Assembly (NCBI GenBank): GCA_954871525.1
Contig: OX940864.1
Coordinates: 6,194,001-6,258,000 of the forward strand
Direction: 5' to 3'
Source of the DNA: Parietaria judaica
Lineage: Eukaryota; Streptophyta; Magnoliopsida; Rosales; Urticaceae
Length of the DNA stretch: 64,000 nt
In this document: piece after piece, positions 1 through 10,980 of the stretch
How positions within the stretch are numbered: position 1 is the stretch's first letter
How the letters are laid out: every line of letters begins with the position of its first letter
Program-made: the position numbers and the translations under genes
The notes under the pieces: generated by a model
What the model was told of the DNA's origin: nothing
Databases searched by the model: none
What the model saw: the letters and a program-made list of their open reading frames with translations, nothing else

Positions 1-1094
1 CGTTGTAGATTATGGTGGGTCCCATGGAGATCACGCTATCAAAGTGAGAAACCAAACCTTCCAAGGACGTTTTGCCGTAGTACGGGTTGATGTGAAGAGC
101 GGCGTGCATCCCAACCGCAAAACCTTGCTCAGTGGCGTGGATCGCTTCCCTAGTGGAGTTGCTTCCGGTGTTTCCTATCACCTTGATGGACCTGCCGAAG
201 CAGTTCACGGTGTGCCCTATGAGCATTATATGCTCATCCCAGCTCATGAGCTGGCCTTCGCCAGTGGTGCCGCCGACAATCACGCCTTCAACTCCGTTTG
301 AAATCTGCGTGTTCACCAAGGCATCATACGCTTCAAGATCAAATCTTCCGTCGGGGAGATACGGGGTTTTGATGGCTGTCATCAGCCGGAGAGATTTGAT
401 GGCTTCCGATGATGTCCTGAAAATACGCATTGATCCTATAAATATAAACAACACGCTATTCAGTGATTATGAAATGCCGGGTACTACTTGCCTGTTTTTA
501 ACTTCGAAGCTGCGCATAGGAAGATGAGAGTTCGGTATTATTGCTGCTTGCGGAGCTCTCCATTTCCCGGTCCTCCTGTTGACAGAGTCGTCTCATATCG
601 CATAAGAAAACTAAACAAATATAAATGCAGTCACAGAAGAGTATCCTCTGCCACGGTTTTCAAAATCGCTCGAGGCGTACGCCTCAAAGATCGAAAGGAT
701 TAGTGAGGAATCCTCATTTATTTTCCTTGGACTGGTTATACAAAACTGAACCTCACGATGCTCGTAGGGACGAGCAAACCGCCATTACAGAGCAAGAAAC
801 TTACTTCCAAATAGACAAAGATCCAAAGAAAAACCTTAATAAAATCACGAAAGCGAAAGATAATGACATTTCCGTTTCAAAAATTACAACGAGTTAACAA
901 TACAGAGAAAGGAAACAGGACAAGTTGGAAGCTAAGCAATCGCAATCCCAGCATTAAATATTATATATATATGTGTGTGTGTGTGTGAGAGAGAAGGAAA
1001 TGAATAAACCTCTTGTAGGTATCGACAGAGTGGTGACGCGGAAGCTGGAGAGACGACTCTCTGAAGCAAACGGCGCAGTCTTCAAGGTCGCCAT
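1..1094 (-). CDS. DHDPS: 4-hydroxy-tetrahydrodipicolinate synthase, plastid (5' part, runs off the window)
   Basis: This enzyme condenses pyruvate with aspartate semialdehyde, the first committed and lysine-inhibited step of lysine synthesis in plastids. I infer three coding exons on the minus strand: 1094-1010 (28 codons plus 1 nt, a Ser/Thr/Arg-rich transit-peptide-like start beginning MATLKTAPF), 591-492 and 416-1. The reading frame joins through all three. Exon 2 ends with the family stretch [11 protein letters not shown], and exon 3 carries [19 protein letters not shown], the pyruvate-binding GGTTGEG (about residues 110-116), [20 protein letters not shown] and NPYYGK with the catalytic Tyr. 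The Schiff-base lysine lies beyond the left edge. Intron 1 is 592-1009. Intron 2 (417-491) fits the family sequence only with a GC donor and an AG acceptor. The ATG at 1094 was chosen because it splices in frame to the conserved exon. Identity is certain; the exact transit peptide is inferred. Confidence 0.93.
417..491 (-). other. GC-AG intron of the DHDPS gene
   Basis: On the minus strand the donor reads AACAG|GCAAGT and the acceptor TTTTCAG|GACATC, giving a 75-nt intron. This pair preserves the conserved protein [12 protein letters not shown] across the join. The only nearby GT, four bases further on, gives the wrong phase. AG|GCAAGT is the usual extended consensus for the rare GC donor class. 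Confidence 0.8.
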
Positions 1095-1430
1095 TGTTGT
1101 GGGAAAAAAATGCACTGATAGAAGCAGAAGCAGAAGCCGAAACCCTAGCCGGAAGAGAAAGAGGAAGGAACGGCGAAGGCTCAGCGAGTAATGGAGGTCG
1201 TGGCGATGGAGGCGAAGCTGAAGATAATCGTAATCGGGTGAATCTGGGAGCAGCGAGCGAGAGACGAGAGGCTGAACCCGTGAGCGAAGAAATCGGCCAT
1301 TGAAGAGCTTGGAAGTGGTGGCTGAGTGGGAGTAGAGGTCCCAAAACGAGGGTTTCGGTTGGGGAAGTGTGTTCGACGAGGGTTTTCTAGACTATAATAT
1401 CCAGGTGACACGTGTCCATCTCTTTCTCTC
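1095..1430 (-). promoter_or_regulatory. Upstream region of the DHDPS gene (5' UTR and promoter, unresolved)
   Basis: This is pyrimidine-rich on the minus strand and GC-richer than its surroundings, which fits a leader and proximal promoter. No TATA box could be assigned with confidence. Two overlapping minus-strand reading frames here (1181-1411 and 961-1344) lack the DHDPS frame and are treated as leader sequence. Confidence 0.4.
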
Positions 1431-1537
1431 TTAGAGTAGAGGCAAGCACGTCACCTATTTTATTGAGTGTTTACGGCATAAGTATCTAATCTTATTATGT
1501 ATGTTTTGAAAAAAAATTAATGATAATAATATTTAAG

Positions 1538-1969
1538 TGTTGGAAATTTCTTCAAGGTTGAAAACGTCACGGCTTGAATCGTGCATATGATCACTTTCTT
1601 AATAGTGTTTCGAGCACTCAAAAACGTCTTCAAGTCTGCTTGCAAGAACACCCAGGATAAGACAAGCCTTTGGCCGGGAAATCGCAAGACGAAGCGAAGT
1701 TCCGACCGTAAGGCGAGGGCGGCGTTGCGAAAGCGTGAGGTGGCATGGTCTTGCCACCTCGCCTACACACGGCACTCATGTGGCATACTCATCACTATGC
1801 CACATGTTGAGCTCACATCACTATTGTTTTCCTTATATATTGCACAAACTCTTTGTAATTAATCCATGTGGGACTTTTCACATTCCCACATTTACTCTCC
1901 ACTCAACACATTATACTAGCTCATTTATTAGAACATTTATTGGTCATTTATAATTAATAAATTCCAACA
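1538..1969. mobile_element. Solo LTR with 5-bp target-site duplication
   Basis: The element starts TGTTGGAA and ends TTCCAACA, a perfect terminal inverted repeat with canonical TG..CA ends. It is flanked on both sides by TTAAG (1533-1537 and 1970-1974). At 432 bp with no internal coding region it fits a solo LTR, most likely Copia-type by its ends. A TATA-like CTTATATAT lies near 1830. It sits about 450 bp upstream of the DHDPS start codon. Confidence 0.85.
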
Positions 1970-2070
1970 TTAAGAGTGACAAAATAGTATCGACGTCCAA
2001 TTTAGTTTATCTACTGCTAAAGATATACAAACGTGTGTCTCGTTTACATGGATAGATTAGATTTAATCAT

Positions 2071-2399
2071 TTGGTGCGTTTGATTCAGCTTAAATAGTCA
2101 TGTTTTTGTTTTTACAAAAATTACAAAAGCGATTTTACATTTTTGTACAATATGGGTCGTATAAGCTAGGATTCAGCTTTTGGTTTTTTCTCAAAACAAA
2201 AACACGGTTTTAGTCTATTTTAGTCTTTTTAGCCTAAATAATTTTTTTAACCAAACGCTAAATTAGTTTTTGTTACCAGCAACAACTGTTTTACAAAAAG
2301 TTTACCAAACACATATTAGATTTTTTTTTTTAAATCAGTTTTTTTTTCTTAAACTGAAACTATTTTTTTTTTCAATTAAGCTGTGCCAAACGGACCCAT
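2071..2399. mobile_element. MITE-like element with diverged terminal inverted repeats
   Basis: The left end reads TGGTGCGTTTGATTCAGC and the reverse complement of the right end reads TGGGTCCGTTTGGCACAGC. Between them are T-rich and A-rich stretches with no coding potential. Superfamily is uncertain (Harbinger-like or hAT-like). No convincing TSD was found. Confidence 0.55.
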
Positions 2400-2433
2400 T
2401 GACTAAAATACATTTCATGTCTATGACAAACTG

Positions 2434-2700
2434 TTTTTATAAAAAAAAACACAAAAACAATTTTATAATTTTGTACATGAGTCGTAAAAGCTAGGATTCG
2501 TTGCTTTTTTTATAACAAAAATAGTTTTTTTAGTCTTTTTTACTCTAAATATATTTATTTTACCAAACGCTAAATCAATTTTTGTTACCAATAACAACTG
2601 TTTTATAAATAATTTATCAAACACCTATAAAAAACAAAATTGAACAATTTTTGAATAAAAGCAATTAAAAAAAAAACAAAGTTATACCAAACATGTCATA
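2434..2700. repeat. Second diverged copy of the 2071-2399 repeat
   Basis: It repeats in the same order the landmarks of the preceding element: GTCGTAAAAGCTAGGATTC, then ACCAAACGCTAAAT, then TTTTTGTTACCA and AACAACTGTTTTA. This gives a direct, diverged duplication of roughly 330-bp period. Confidence 0.6.
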
Positions 2701-3740
2701 GTTATATGGCCTTAAATACTATTATTACTTGCCATACTTGTTATAAAATCTAGTATTTATGTCACAAATATCTTTTTATACTAAATGATGCTTTAAGTTT
2801 AAGGTAAAACCATTTATCTATTTCATTAATTGTATTTTTTATATATAGTGTAGAATATACTCGAAGTGATGTAGTATTTTGGAGTATAAAATTACCAATT
2901 CAGTTCGACTATTAGGATTTTTTATTTTTTTTTAGTATCGTGTAATTGATCTTAAAGTAGGATTTATATGCTTAATCGGAATTCACGAAAAGGAGTTAGT
3001 TGCTAATAGCGCACTCGTGAATAATGACTAGAGATCATCAATAAAGAGATTAAATAAAACTTGGATGAATCTATTTGAATTCGAACATTGTCGACTTAAT
3101 TAATGTAGATATATGGCACTAGTGACTAAGCATAACATAAATGATCAATGATAAAAATATGGGCAATCCATTAATGCATACGAGGTTAGGAAGTATTCCT
3201 TTGAAGTTATGAACAATCCCGCAAAGAGTCTTATTTTACGAGTGTATTGAAAGATTTACGGATGTAATTGATAAAATTCTTGTAAAATTTTAAAATCGAT
3301 AATTAATTTGTCAATTTATTTTTTTAAATATATTTTATGTTTTTGCCTAAATTTGTTTATGTATTTGGATAATCAATTCCTTAAAACAAAGTGACCAACG
3401 AGTCAATTGTTAATAATTTTGAAACGATATAAACACTGAGTCATCGCTATATTTGCAAAGTTAACGTTGATGAATCTTGAATACTAGGGAGAGACAAGAG
3501 ATCCGAGATTTTGTACTTGGACGGATGGTCAAATTTGCAATTAAATTCTTTTAAAATTAATTAATTTGCAAAATACAAACTCTAATTTGAGATACGTTCA
3601 ATCAAATCACATGGATCTTCCACCTCAAAGTTGACTAACATTACGTTGGTCACTAAATTATTACAGTTTTCCTATTTAAATATAAGCTTGATAACATTTG
3701 TCGTTTCTTTCGCTAAATGTAATCATAAACATGTTAACAC
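2701..3740. other. AT-rich intergenic DNA, no feature seen
   Basis: No open frame with family resemblance, no inverted repeat with a TSD and no RNA gene were noticed. Confidence 0.6.
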
Positions 3741-3958
3741 GGTAGGTTATGCTCGAATCGGAAAATTGTATCCACAGGGTATTCGGGTATTGACCCAAAA
3801 CCGTAACCGTCATAACGGGCCCACTCGGGCCCGAGTATTAATTAGATTAATTAATTAAAAGTGTAATGGGCTTTTTAATTGAAAAAGCCTATTAGGTTAA
3901 ATACTAGGTATTATAAATAAATACCCATTTAACTCATAATTAAAACCTAATCTAAACC
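3741..3958 (+). promoter_or_regulatory. Promoter-like stretch with a TATA box ahead of the SINE
   Basis: A run GGGCCCACTCGGGCCC at about 3819-3834 is followed by TTATAAATAAATA (about 3910) and then leader-like CT-rich sequence containing AACCCTAGCC after the SINE. This arrangement resembles a plant promoter or an LTR promoter. No downstream coding sequence could be identified, so it may be a relic. Confidence 0.3.
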
Positions 3959-4064
3959 AGTGGTTGCTAGGATAGCCTAGTGGTAATTCCACACTACCTC
4001 CAAAGTGGAGGTTGTGGGTTCGATCCCCACTGCAGCAAAGCTGCCTTCAAAAAAAAAAAAAAAA
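3959..4064 (+). mobile_element. tRNA-derived SINE with poly(A) tail and target-site duplication
   Basis: It contains an RNA polymerase III A box TAGCCTAGTGG (3973-3983, matching TRGYNNARNGG) and a B box GTTCGATCC (4018-4026, matching GWTCRANNC), spaced as in tRNA genes, and ends in a long A tract. It is flanked by AACCTAATCTAAACC (3944-3958) and AACCTAATCGAAACC (4065-4079), a 15-bp duplication with one mismatch. The near-identical duplication suggests a fairly young insertion. Length is about 105 bp, so this is a short SINE. Confidence 0.85.
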
Positions 4065-4079
4065 AACCTAATCGAAACC

Positions 4080-4532
4080 CTAGCCTCTAGAGAAACTCGA
4101 GCTCTCTCCCCCATTGGAGCTCGAGTTTTGGCTTTCTCCCGGTTCTTCATTGGTTCGTCGTCCAAGCATCGACAAGGATCTAACCTATCCTCCGAGGTGC
4201 TTTATGGTCATCAGACGTTCCTGCAGTGACGTGGTGGACGACATAGAGGCACGGCAATTGGCGTGCTACTCCCCGGAGCCAGAACAGGAATCGGCCAAGC
4301 CCTAAAATCGGCAAGAGTCTGCGTTTTTGGTACTGTTGGCATAAGTACCAAGGTTTGGTAATGTTCCTAAAACAATTTCTTAATGATCGAATTTATTCTA
4401 GATCTTATTATGTTCGATGATATCGTGTGATTTCCGCCTCGGGATTGAGAAAAGTCATCGAAAAACACAACAAACACAATGCTTACAACATATTCCAATC
4501 ATAACATAATGCCAAAAACGTTGTTAATTTAA
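4080..4532. other. Non-coding stretch between SINE and nested transposon
   Basis: CT-rich leader-like sequence is followed by short open frames (for example 4114-4305) without family resemblance. Nothing further could be assigned. Confidence 0.5.
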
Positions 4533-4756
4533 GGGTTAATGACGGCAAAAATACCCAAAGTTTGGTCAAAGAACCCCCCCTCGTGTACCCAAAGTTTAAA
4601 AATGGTGGCAAAAATACCCAAAGTCGCATTTAGGGAGTTGACCACTCCATTCTCGTAACGCCGTTAACTTACCGGTTAACTCTGGCCACGTGGACAAATT
4701 TATTTTGTTAACTGTAATTATTAGGGGTTCAATTAGTTATATTAAATAGTGTTTAT

Positions 4757-7700
4757 CAAGGTTCCGAAAATGCAAAAATCGAGCGAAAATCGTTCGATTA
4801 ATCGAAGAAATGGTGTTCTCGGTAACTTATCTCTAGTAATCGCTGCCGTTTTATACTTTTCGAAATTTTTCGAACCGGAAAGTTTGGTACTTATCGCTGC
4901 AAGTTTTCAAGAGTAAAATAGCGATTTTCGGAGGACTTTTCGTGCAAATTTGGGTGAGTTCGAAACCCTAATATAAAAGCCCACCCTTATCCTTTTTCCC
5001 GAAATTTCCTCCTCCCTTTCGACCTCACCCCTCGAAAATCGCCTCTTGCTGAACAAATTGTATGCCTTGCCGCGATTATCGCCTGGAGAAGAGGTCATCT
5101 TCTCGTCATGGTTAAGGCTTGCCGAAGCCCTAGTTTCCTCACGGTAGAAGTTCCAAGTTCGTGTACAATCGGAATATAAAGGTATTTTTAGGGTATTTTT
5201 AAGTAAATTTTTTGTGTTTTATAGATTACAAGTTGTATAAGCATGATTTATGTAAATTTTTCACAAAAATGTTCTAGATTTTTAGTACTTACTTAGAAAT
5301 GTTTTAAGTTAAAATGAAAGTTCAACATGAAGTTTCATATAACTTTGATTGTACAATTTGTAATTTTGAATCAAATATTGTTCTTGAAATTTATTTTTCT
5401 TAGGTTATGTTCAAATTATGATGGATGGTGTGCTTTTTGTTAATTTTTTTGCAGATTTTGGGGTGATTTGGGGTGATTTTAGGCTTTGTCCGAATTTTGT
5501 ATAATAGCGACAAATGTACTTATGTTTTGGAAATTATTAAACTTGAGCTATATTTTGAACATTTTTTTTATGTAATTTCATTTATTAACATCATGTGTAA
5601 TTAGAAAACTGAGTGGTTGGCATAATTTTTTTTTTAATTTGAAGTTTTTCTGAATTGTGATATCTTTGTGGCAAAAGTACATATGTTTCGGAAATTGTTG
5701 ATTTGAGTTAGTTACTCGAATATTTTGGTGTAATTTCGTTTTATAAAATTGTATATAATTTTAAAACTAATCGGTTGACATAATTTATTTTTTAATTTGA
5801 AGTTTTTCTGAATTTTGATATCATTGTGGCAAAAGTACATATGTTTCGGAAATTGTTGATTTGAGCTAGTTACTCGAATATTTTGGTGTAATTTTGTTTT
5901 ATAAAATTTTATATAATTTAAAAAACAATTGGTTGGCATAATTGGTTGGCAAAAGTACAATTTTTAGCTAATTTGTTAAATTGAGCTAGTTGTTCAATCT
6001 TGTTTTAAATGAAATCAACTATGCAGTGCATAATTTATATAAGAATAATTGGTGATTTGTAAATATTTATTTTGGGAAGTAAATAATAATTTATTTTACA
6101 TACTTTGTAAAGTATTTGTAATTTTGTATAGAATAATTTTAATTTGTAAATAACAATTTGTAACTTATAAATTATAAATTTTATTAATATGTTACAATTG
6201 TTAATCTTAGTTTTATTATATGTTAATAAGTTACTAATCAGTATATTTTTTAATTTGTTTTATTATAAATTAATTGTTAATTTGATATTGTACTTCACTA
6301 CTTTCTAGGAAAATGAGTACTAGAGACGCCGCGAGGAAACATTATTCTCCTTTAGGAGAGGCGAACAACTCGGGGTTCAAGTGCAACTATTGCGGGCATG
6401 AGATACGGGGTGGCGGAATCACCCGGATGAAGGCCCACCTATCGGGGTACGATCCGAAAAAAAATACAAGGGTATATGAAAAGATTTCGCCCGAAGCTCG
6501 CGAAGAAGTTCGAGGATCCCTAGAGAGCTCGCAGAAAAGGAAAGAGAAGAGGATCAATCTTGAACGGGATGTGGCCGAACACTTGAGGTCTACTATTTTA
6601 CCGCCTTCGACCAAGGAAGATATGGAAGAACTCGAAAGAGAAATTGCAAGACAAACAAAGGTCGTTCGTAGACAAGCACACAACGAGCAATGGACGGAGG
6701 ATCAATTAGCAGGTCGAAGAACCATCGGTTCTAGTGGTGGTGCAACTCCCTCGCACTACCGTTCCGAATCTGCGAAGCAAAAAAAAAATTGATGCGTTGT
6801 TAGCAACGGACAAGGAGGAGGCGATGGCCAAAGCAGCGGGGAAGTACTTTTACAACAAAAACGTTCCGTTCGCTCCTGCCGATGACCATCATTATAAAAA
6901 CATGATGCACGTTGCCCAGACCCTAGGTACGATTTAATTCATCAATCATAACTTCATTTTCTTTAAACTTTGACAATATAATTTTTTATTATGACTTAAT
7001 AATATTTTATTCTTCTTCATTGGTCCCGAGTCTCGACACCTTCAGCATATCAACTTTCGACCAAGTATTTGGATATGGAAGTGGCAGAGTGGGTTGAGTA
7101 TAAGGATAGTATGAAGAAAATATGGCGTGAATTCGGGGTCACAATCATGTCCGATGGTTGGACAGGGCCGACAAATATGTCGATCCTCAACATCCTGGCG
7201 TACTCTTGTGGAAATACGATTTTCATTAAGTCGGTCAACGCGAGCGGGAAAGTTAAGAATTCAGATTACCTTTGCAAGGTGCTGGGAGAAGTCATTGAGG
7301 AGATCGGACCACACAACGTGGTCCAAGTCGTGACGGATAACGCCGCCAATTATGTTAAAGCGGGTAGAGATCTCATGCGAAAGTACAACCTGTACTGGAC
7401 GCCTTGCGCTGCTCACTGTATTGATTTGATTTTCGAGGATGTGGGCAAGAGGAAAGTCATTGCTGAGCCAGTAACGGCGTGCAGGCTCATCACGAAATTC
7501 ATTTACAACCATGGCGTTGTGTTGGACGCCATGAAGAACACATTTTGCAACGGTGATATCATCCGCCCAGGGGCTACGAGGTTCGCAACGAACTACCTTT
7601 CGTTGAAGAGCTTAAGGGCTAAGAAGACCTCACTCCGAGCTATGTTCACATCTGAGTGGTGGGAAACTTCCCCGTGTCGAAGGCTAAAAGAAGGTCGAGC

Positions 7701-9861
7701 AGTAGAGAGATTGATTCTAGACCACAAATTTTGGGAGGCGGTTGACCTAGCCATATCGATTTTCAGTCCGATGTACATTGCTTTACGCTACGTGGACGCA
7801 GAGGTACATCCGACCCTCGGGATGGTATATCGTCTTTTCGATGTAATGAAGCAAGAGATAGGCCAGTTGCAAGGGAAACAATGGGTGATCGATATCATTG
7901 ACGCCAGATGGAATAGAAACCTAGACCATCCATTGTATACGGCCGCACATTTCTTGAATCCGAGACTAGCGTACGATCATGAGATCGAGATGCCCGTAGA
8001 CGCGATCGTCAAACTAACAGAGGTATATGATCGCCTCTTCCCTCATGGAAATGTCGAACATCTCGCCGAAGAAGTAAGTTCCGCACTACATATTGAATTG
8101 AACTCTTTTTGTTATTAAACAATACGATAACTTAACTATTTCTTTGTTTATTATAGGCCGTGCGTTTTCGTGATGCTCAAGGTCCGTTGAGCCGGCGAGT
8201 TGTAATAGCCGCAAGAAAAATTTTGGCGCCCGGTAAGTATAGATAATAACCATGAACACGAAAATTGGTTACATTATTTTATTTAAGCATACTAATTAAT
8301 GTGTTTGAATTTGTAGCTGAGTGGTGGAATATCTTTGGCAAGGAATGCCCCACATTGCAAAAATTGGCGATGAGGATCTTGTCGCAACCCGCTTCCGCCT
8401 CTGCATGCGAGAGGAATTGGAGTACATTTGCTTTGGTCCACACAAATTTACGAAATCGTCTCGCTTATAGCACGTTGGAGAAACTTGTCTTCGTCAGCTA
8501 TAATCAGAAGCTAGCTTTACGGGACAAAATAGCTGAGTACGAGGAGAAAGACACAAAGACTGATCCGTACGAATTCCTTCAACGCTCAATGGAGATGGTT
8601 GCAGCTGGGTGCGATGTAGAGGATGCAATAGTCGAGTGGATTCGACCAATTCACCTTGACGACGATGATGGTAATCCTGATGCTAGAGTTGCTAGGGAGG
8701 CTGAACACTACGGAATGGTTATAAGTTCTGTTCTAGGAGAGCATGGCTTAGGTCATCCGCTCGATCGTTCTGATGCTGTCTCTAGGACCAGTGGTGGTTC
8801 TCGAACTTTTCATCGATCGTCTCTTCCACGTAGCCCTCCGCACGGTAGTGGAGGAGGTGGGACTTCTGCGTTTGGTGGTTGGGGTGGGGGAGGAAGTGGT
8901 GCTTCTGAGTTTGGAGGGTGGGGTGGCGGAGTAGGTGGTACGACCGAGCATGGATTTGCTTCCCAGGCGGATGATGTCTACCGTCCAACCTATTATCAAG
9001 ACCCTCCTAGCGGGGGATACATTCCGGATTCTCGCTATGGGGATACCCCAGCTCCCGGCGGCAATGTAGACAACGAGGGATGGGCTTCAAACAACTACTA
9101 TGGATCCAATTCACATGAATATGGATACTCATGTGAAAACAACAATGTTGATGACTTGTCGTCACAGTTTGAGACAATGTCAGTTGGTAGTAGTTACCAA
9201 CCTAGATTCCCCGCTCCATCTCCACCTTCGATTGAGATGATGGCACTTTGCGCTGAGCATGATTTTTCGCCGTGTTGGGAAGGCGGGTTTTGGACCCATC
9301 CTCTATATCGTTCTCGTGGAGCATTTCATGATCAGAGCACATATGACTACCACTTGAAGAACTATATCAACAACTGTAGGGAGCAAGGACTAGGGTGGGA
9401 GACCTATCTCATAAGCCAAGGGAGTTGGGAAGCGGTCCGCCAATACACGTTCAACTGAAGTTATCTAGATTTTCGAGTACTCTTTGTTTGCATTTATGTT
9501 TGTGTTAATGAGACTTGGTTTATTTATATTTTGTATGAGACTTAGTTTATGTTTGGCTACATTAGTATGAGACTTGGTTTGTGGCTTATATATTATATTT
9601 TGTATGAGACTTTTATGTTTATATTTTGTGACATTAGTATTTTATGTTATGTTTTTAGTGTAAAATATGTGTGATTTTTTTTTTATAGGTTTTCCATAGA
9701 TAAATCCATCGGCAAACGATTAATCCATCGATAAGTTCGATAAGTTTCGATAACGGCAACGATGATTTTTATAGGTTTTCCGTCGATAAATCCATCGGCA
9801 AACGATTAATCCATCGATAACGGCAAACGATTTATCGGCCAAAACGGCATTTTGATCCTTG
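4757..9861 (+). mobile_element. hAT transposon (5.1 kb) nested in the MITE
   Basis: The termini are CAAGGTTCCGAAAATGC on the left and, in reverse complement, CAAGGATCAAAATGCC on the right. The flanking 8-bp TSD GTGTTTAT (4749-4756 and 9862-9869) is perfect and diagnostic of hAT. The element contains one multi-exon transposase on the plus strand. About 1.5 kb of AT-rich sequence precedes the gene, with a near-repeated block at about 5630-5950 carrying GGCAAAAGTACATATGTTTC twice. Clusters of ATCCATCGATAA/CGGCAAACGAT repeats near the right end (9690-9840) may be subterminal binding sites. Confidence 0.9.
6313..9458 (+). pseudogene. hAT transposase (BED zinc finger, RNase H-like, hAT dimerisation), one frameshift
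   Basis: I infer four exons: 6313-6926, 7031-8073, 8157-8232 and 8317-9458, all with GT-AG borders and compatible phases. Exon 1 encodes a BED-type finger (CNYCGHEIRGGG, then RMKAHLSG). Exon 2 holds the catalytic-core regions MSDGW and VVTDNAANY plus WTPCAAHCIDL. Exon 4 starts with the hAT dimerisation region (EWWNIFGKECPTLQKLAMR, SACERNW) and has an unusual C-terminal tail rich in Gly and Trp (about 8850-8940), then Tyr/Ser-rich sequence ending QYTFN. The frame breaks once, in a run of ten A at 6779-6788: nine A would keep the frame. It is therefore probably non-functional unless this is a sequencing error. Full length would be about 950 aa. Confidence 0.85.
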
Positions 9862-10118
9862 GTGTTTATTAGGGGTTTAATTCGTTGTTTTGTCGTAAAC
9901 GAGGCTTATTTGGGCTCATCCATGTGGCAAAAATTGTTATGTCAGCAACCCACGTTTGTCCGCATGGCCATAGTTAACGGGTAATTTAACGGCGTTACGA
10001 GAATGGAGTGGTCAACTCCCCAAATGTGACTTTGGGTATTTTTACCACCACTTTTAAATTTTGGGTACACAAGAGATTCTTTGACCAAACTTTGGGTATT
10101 TTTGCCGTCATTAACCCC

Positions 10119-10468
10119 TTAATTTAATATATAATTTTTTTTCTCCTCTATGATCTATAAAAGTATATCATTAAATAATATTTTAAGATTGTATCGTTAG
10201 AGAGGTTCGAATTTTAAAATAAATTCCCTTTTACCTTTTCCATTACTCTTTAAAAATATATATATATATATATATATATATTCTATAGTTGGACCACATA
10301 GTATGTTTGGGCTTGTACTTTGTAGGCTCACTTTTTCAGCTAACCCACTCATAATAAATCCTTTTCCAATAATTTCCTGAGTAATCACCATATAGTTATT
10401 TTTGTCAGTATTTTGCTTGGAATGTTAGCGATATAATTATTAAAAATATTTTAAAAAATTAACAATAA
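10119..10468. other. AT-rich spacer with (TA)n microsatellite
   Basis: A (TA)n tract lies at about 10256-10280. No gene or transposon end was seen in the rest. Confidence 0.5.
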
Positions 10469-10787
10469 TGTTATGAATATATTAGATGATCTCTACGATG
10501 TTCATAGAGCATTCTAGAGATGATAAAGAATTCTAGAGACATTGAAGGATTATAGAGATGGAGAAATCTAGAGACATCGAAGGATTCTAGAGATAGAGAA
10601 TTATAGAGAATGACTACTTGATTGGATGATACAATGTATTGTATTAAAGCTATGCCCTTTTATGTACACATCTTGAGCATATAAATATAGGCCATTGTAA
10701 AACATCAAGATACAAGCAATACAATTCTCCCGACCATTTTCTCTACATTGTTCCTATTCTCTCTAACAATCTCTTTATTTCACAACA
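10469..10787 (+). mobile_element. Probable solo LTR
   Basis: The segment begins TGTTATGAAT and ends ATTTCACAACA, an imperfect inverted repeat with TG..CA ends. A TATA-like CATATAAATATAGG at about 10678 lies about 110 bp before the end, as in LTRs. It contains several TCTAGAGA motifs between 10510 and 10610. The flanks (AATAA and GTTAA) do not give a clean TSD, so the call is tentative. Confidence 0.45.
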
Positions 10788-10980
10788 GTTAAATATCTAT
10801 TTTTTATTTTAGCTGGATAAAATATTATCTCACATTATAAACAGGTATCAAACAAACCCGGAAAAAGGTACGTCTATAACGTGGGAGAAAAGTATAGGTA
10901 TTTTGTCCGGCTAAAATAAAAAAATAAGCATTTAACGGTGATTTTTCAAACAATCTTGGTATTTGTGCCGCCAATAACCC
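10788..10980. mobile_element. MITE remnant with inverted repeat
   Basis: GTTAAATATCTATTTTTTATT at 10788 is repeated inverted at 10903-10935. The right end, TTGTGCCGCCAATAACCC in outline, resembles the MITE ends at 43362 and 4533. The left arm seems to be lost beside the LTR. Confidence 0.4.

Larger units (their letters stand above)
4533..10118. mobile_element. Mutator-type fold-back MITE split by a nested hAT transposon
   Basis: The ends read GGGTTAATGACGGCAAAAA (left) and the inverse TTTTTGCCGTCATTAACCCC (right). Inverted similarity continues inward for roughly 170-180 bp on each side, including the block with GAATGGAGTGGTCAACTCC on the right. The flanks are a perfect 9-bp TSD, TTAATTTAA (4524-4532 and 10119-10127), typical of Mutator-like elements. 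The MITE's own sequence is 4533-4756 plus 9862-10118. The interior is a separate hAT insertion. A related unsplit copy lies at 52947-53406. Confidence 0.85.
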
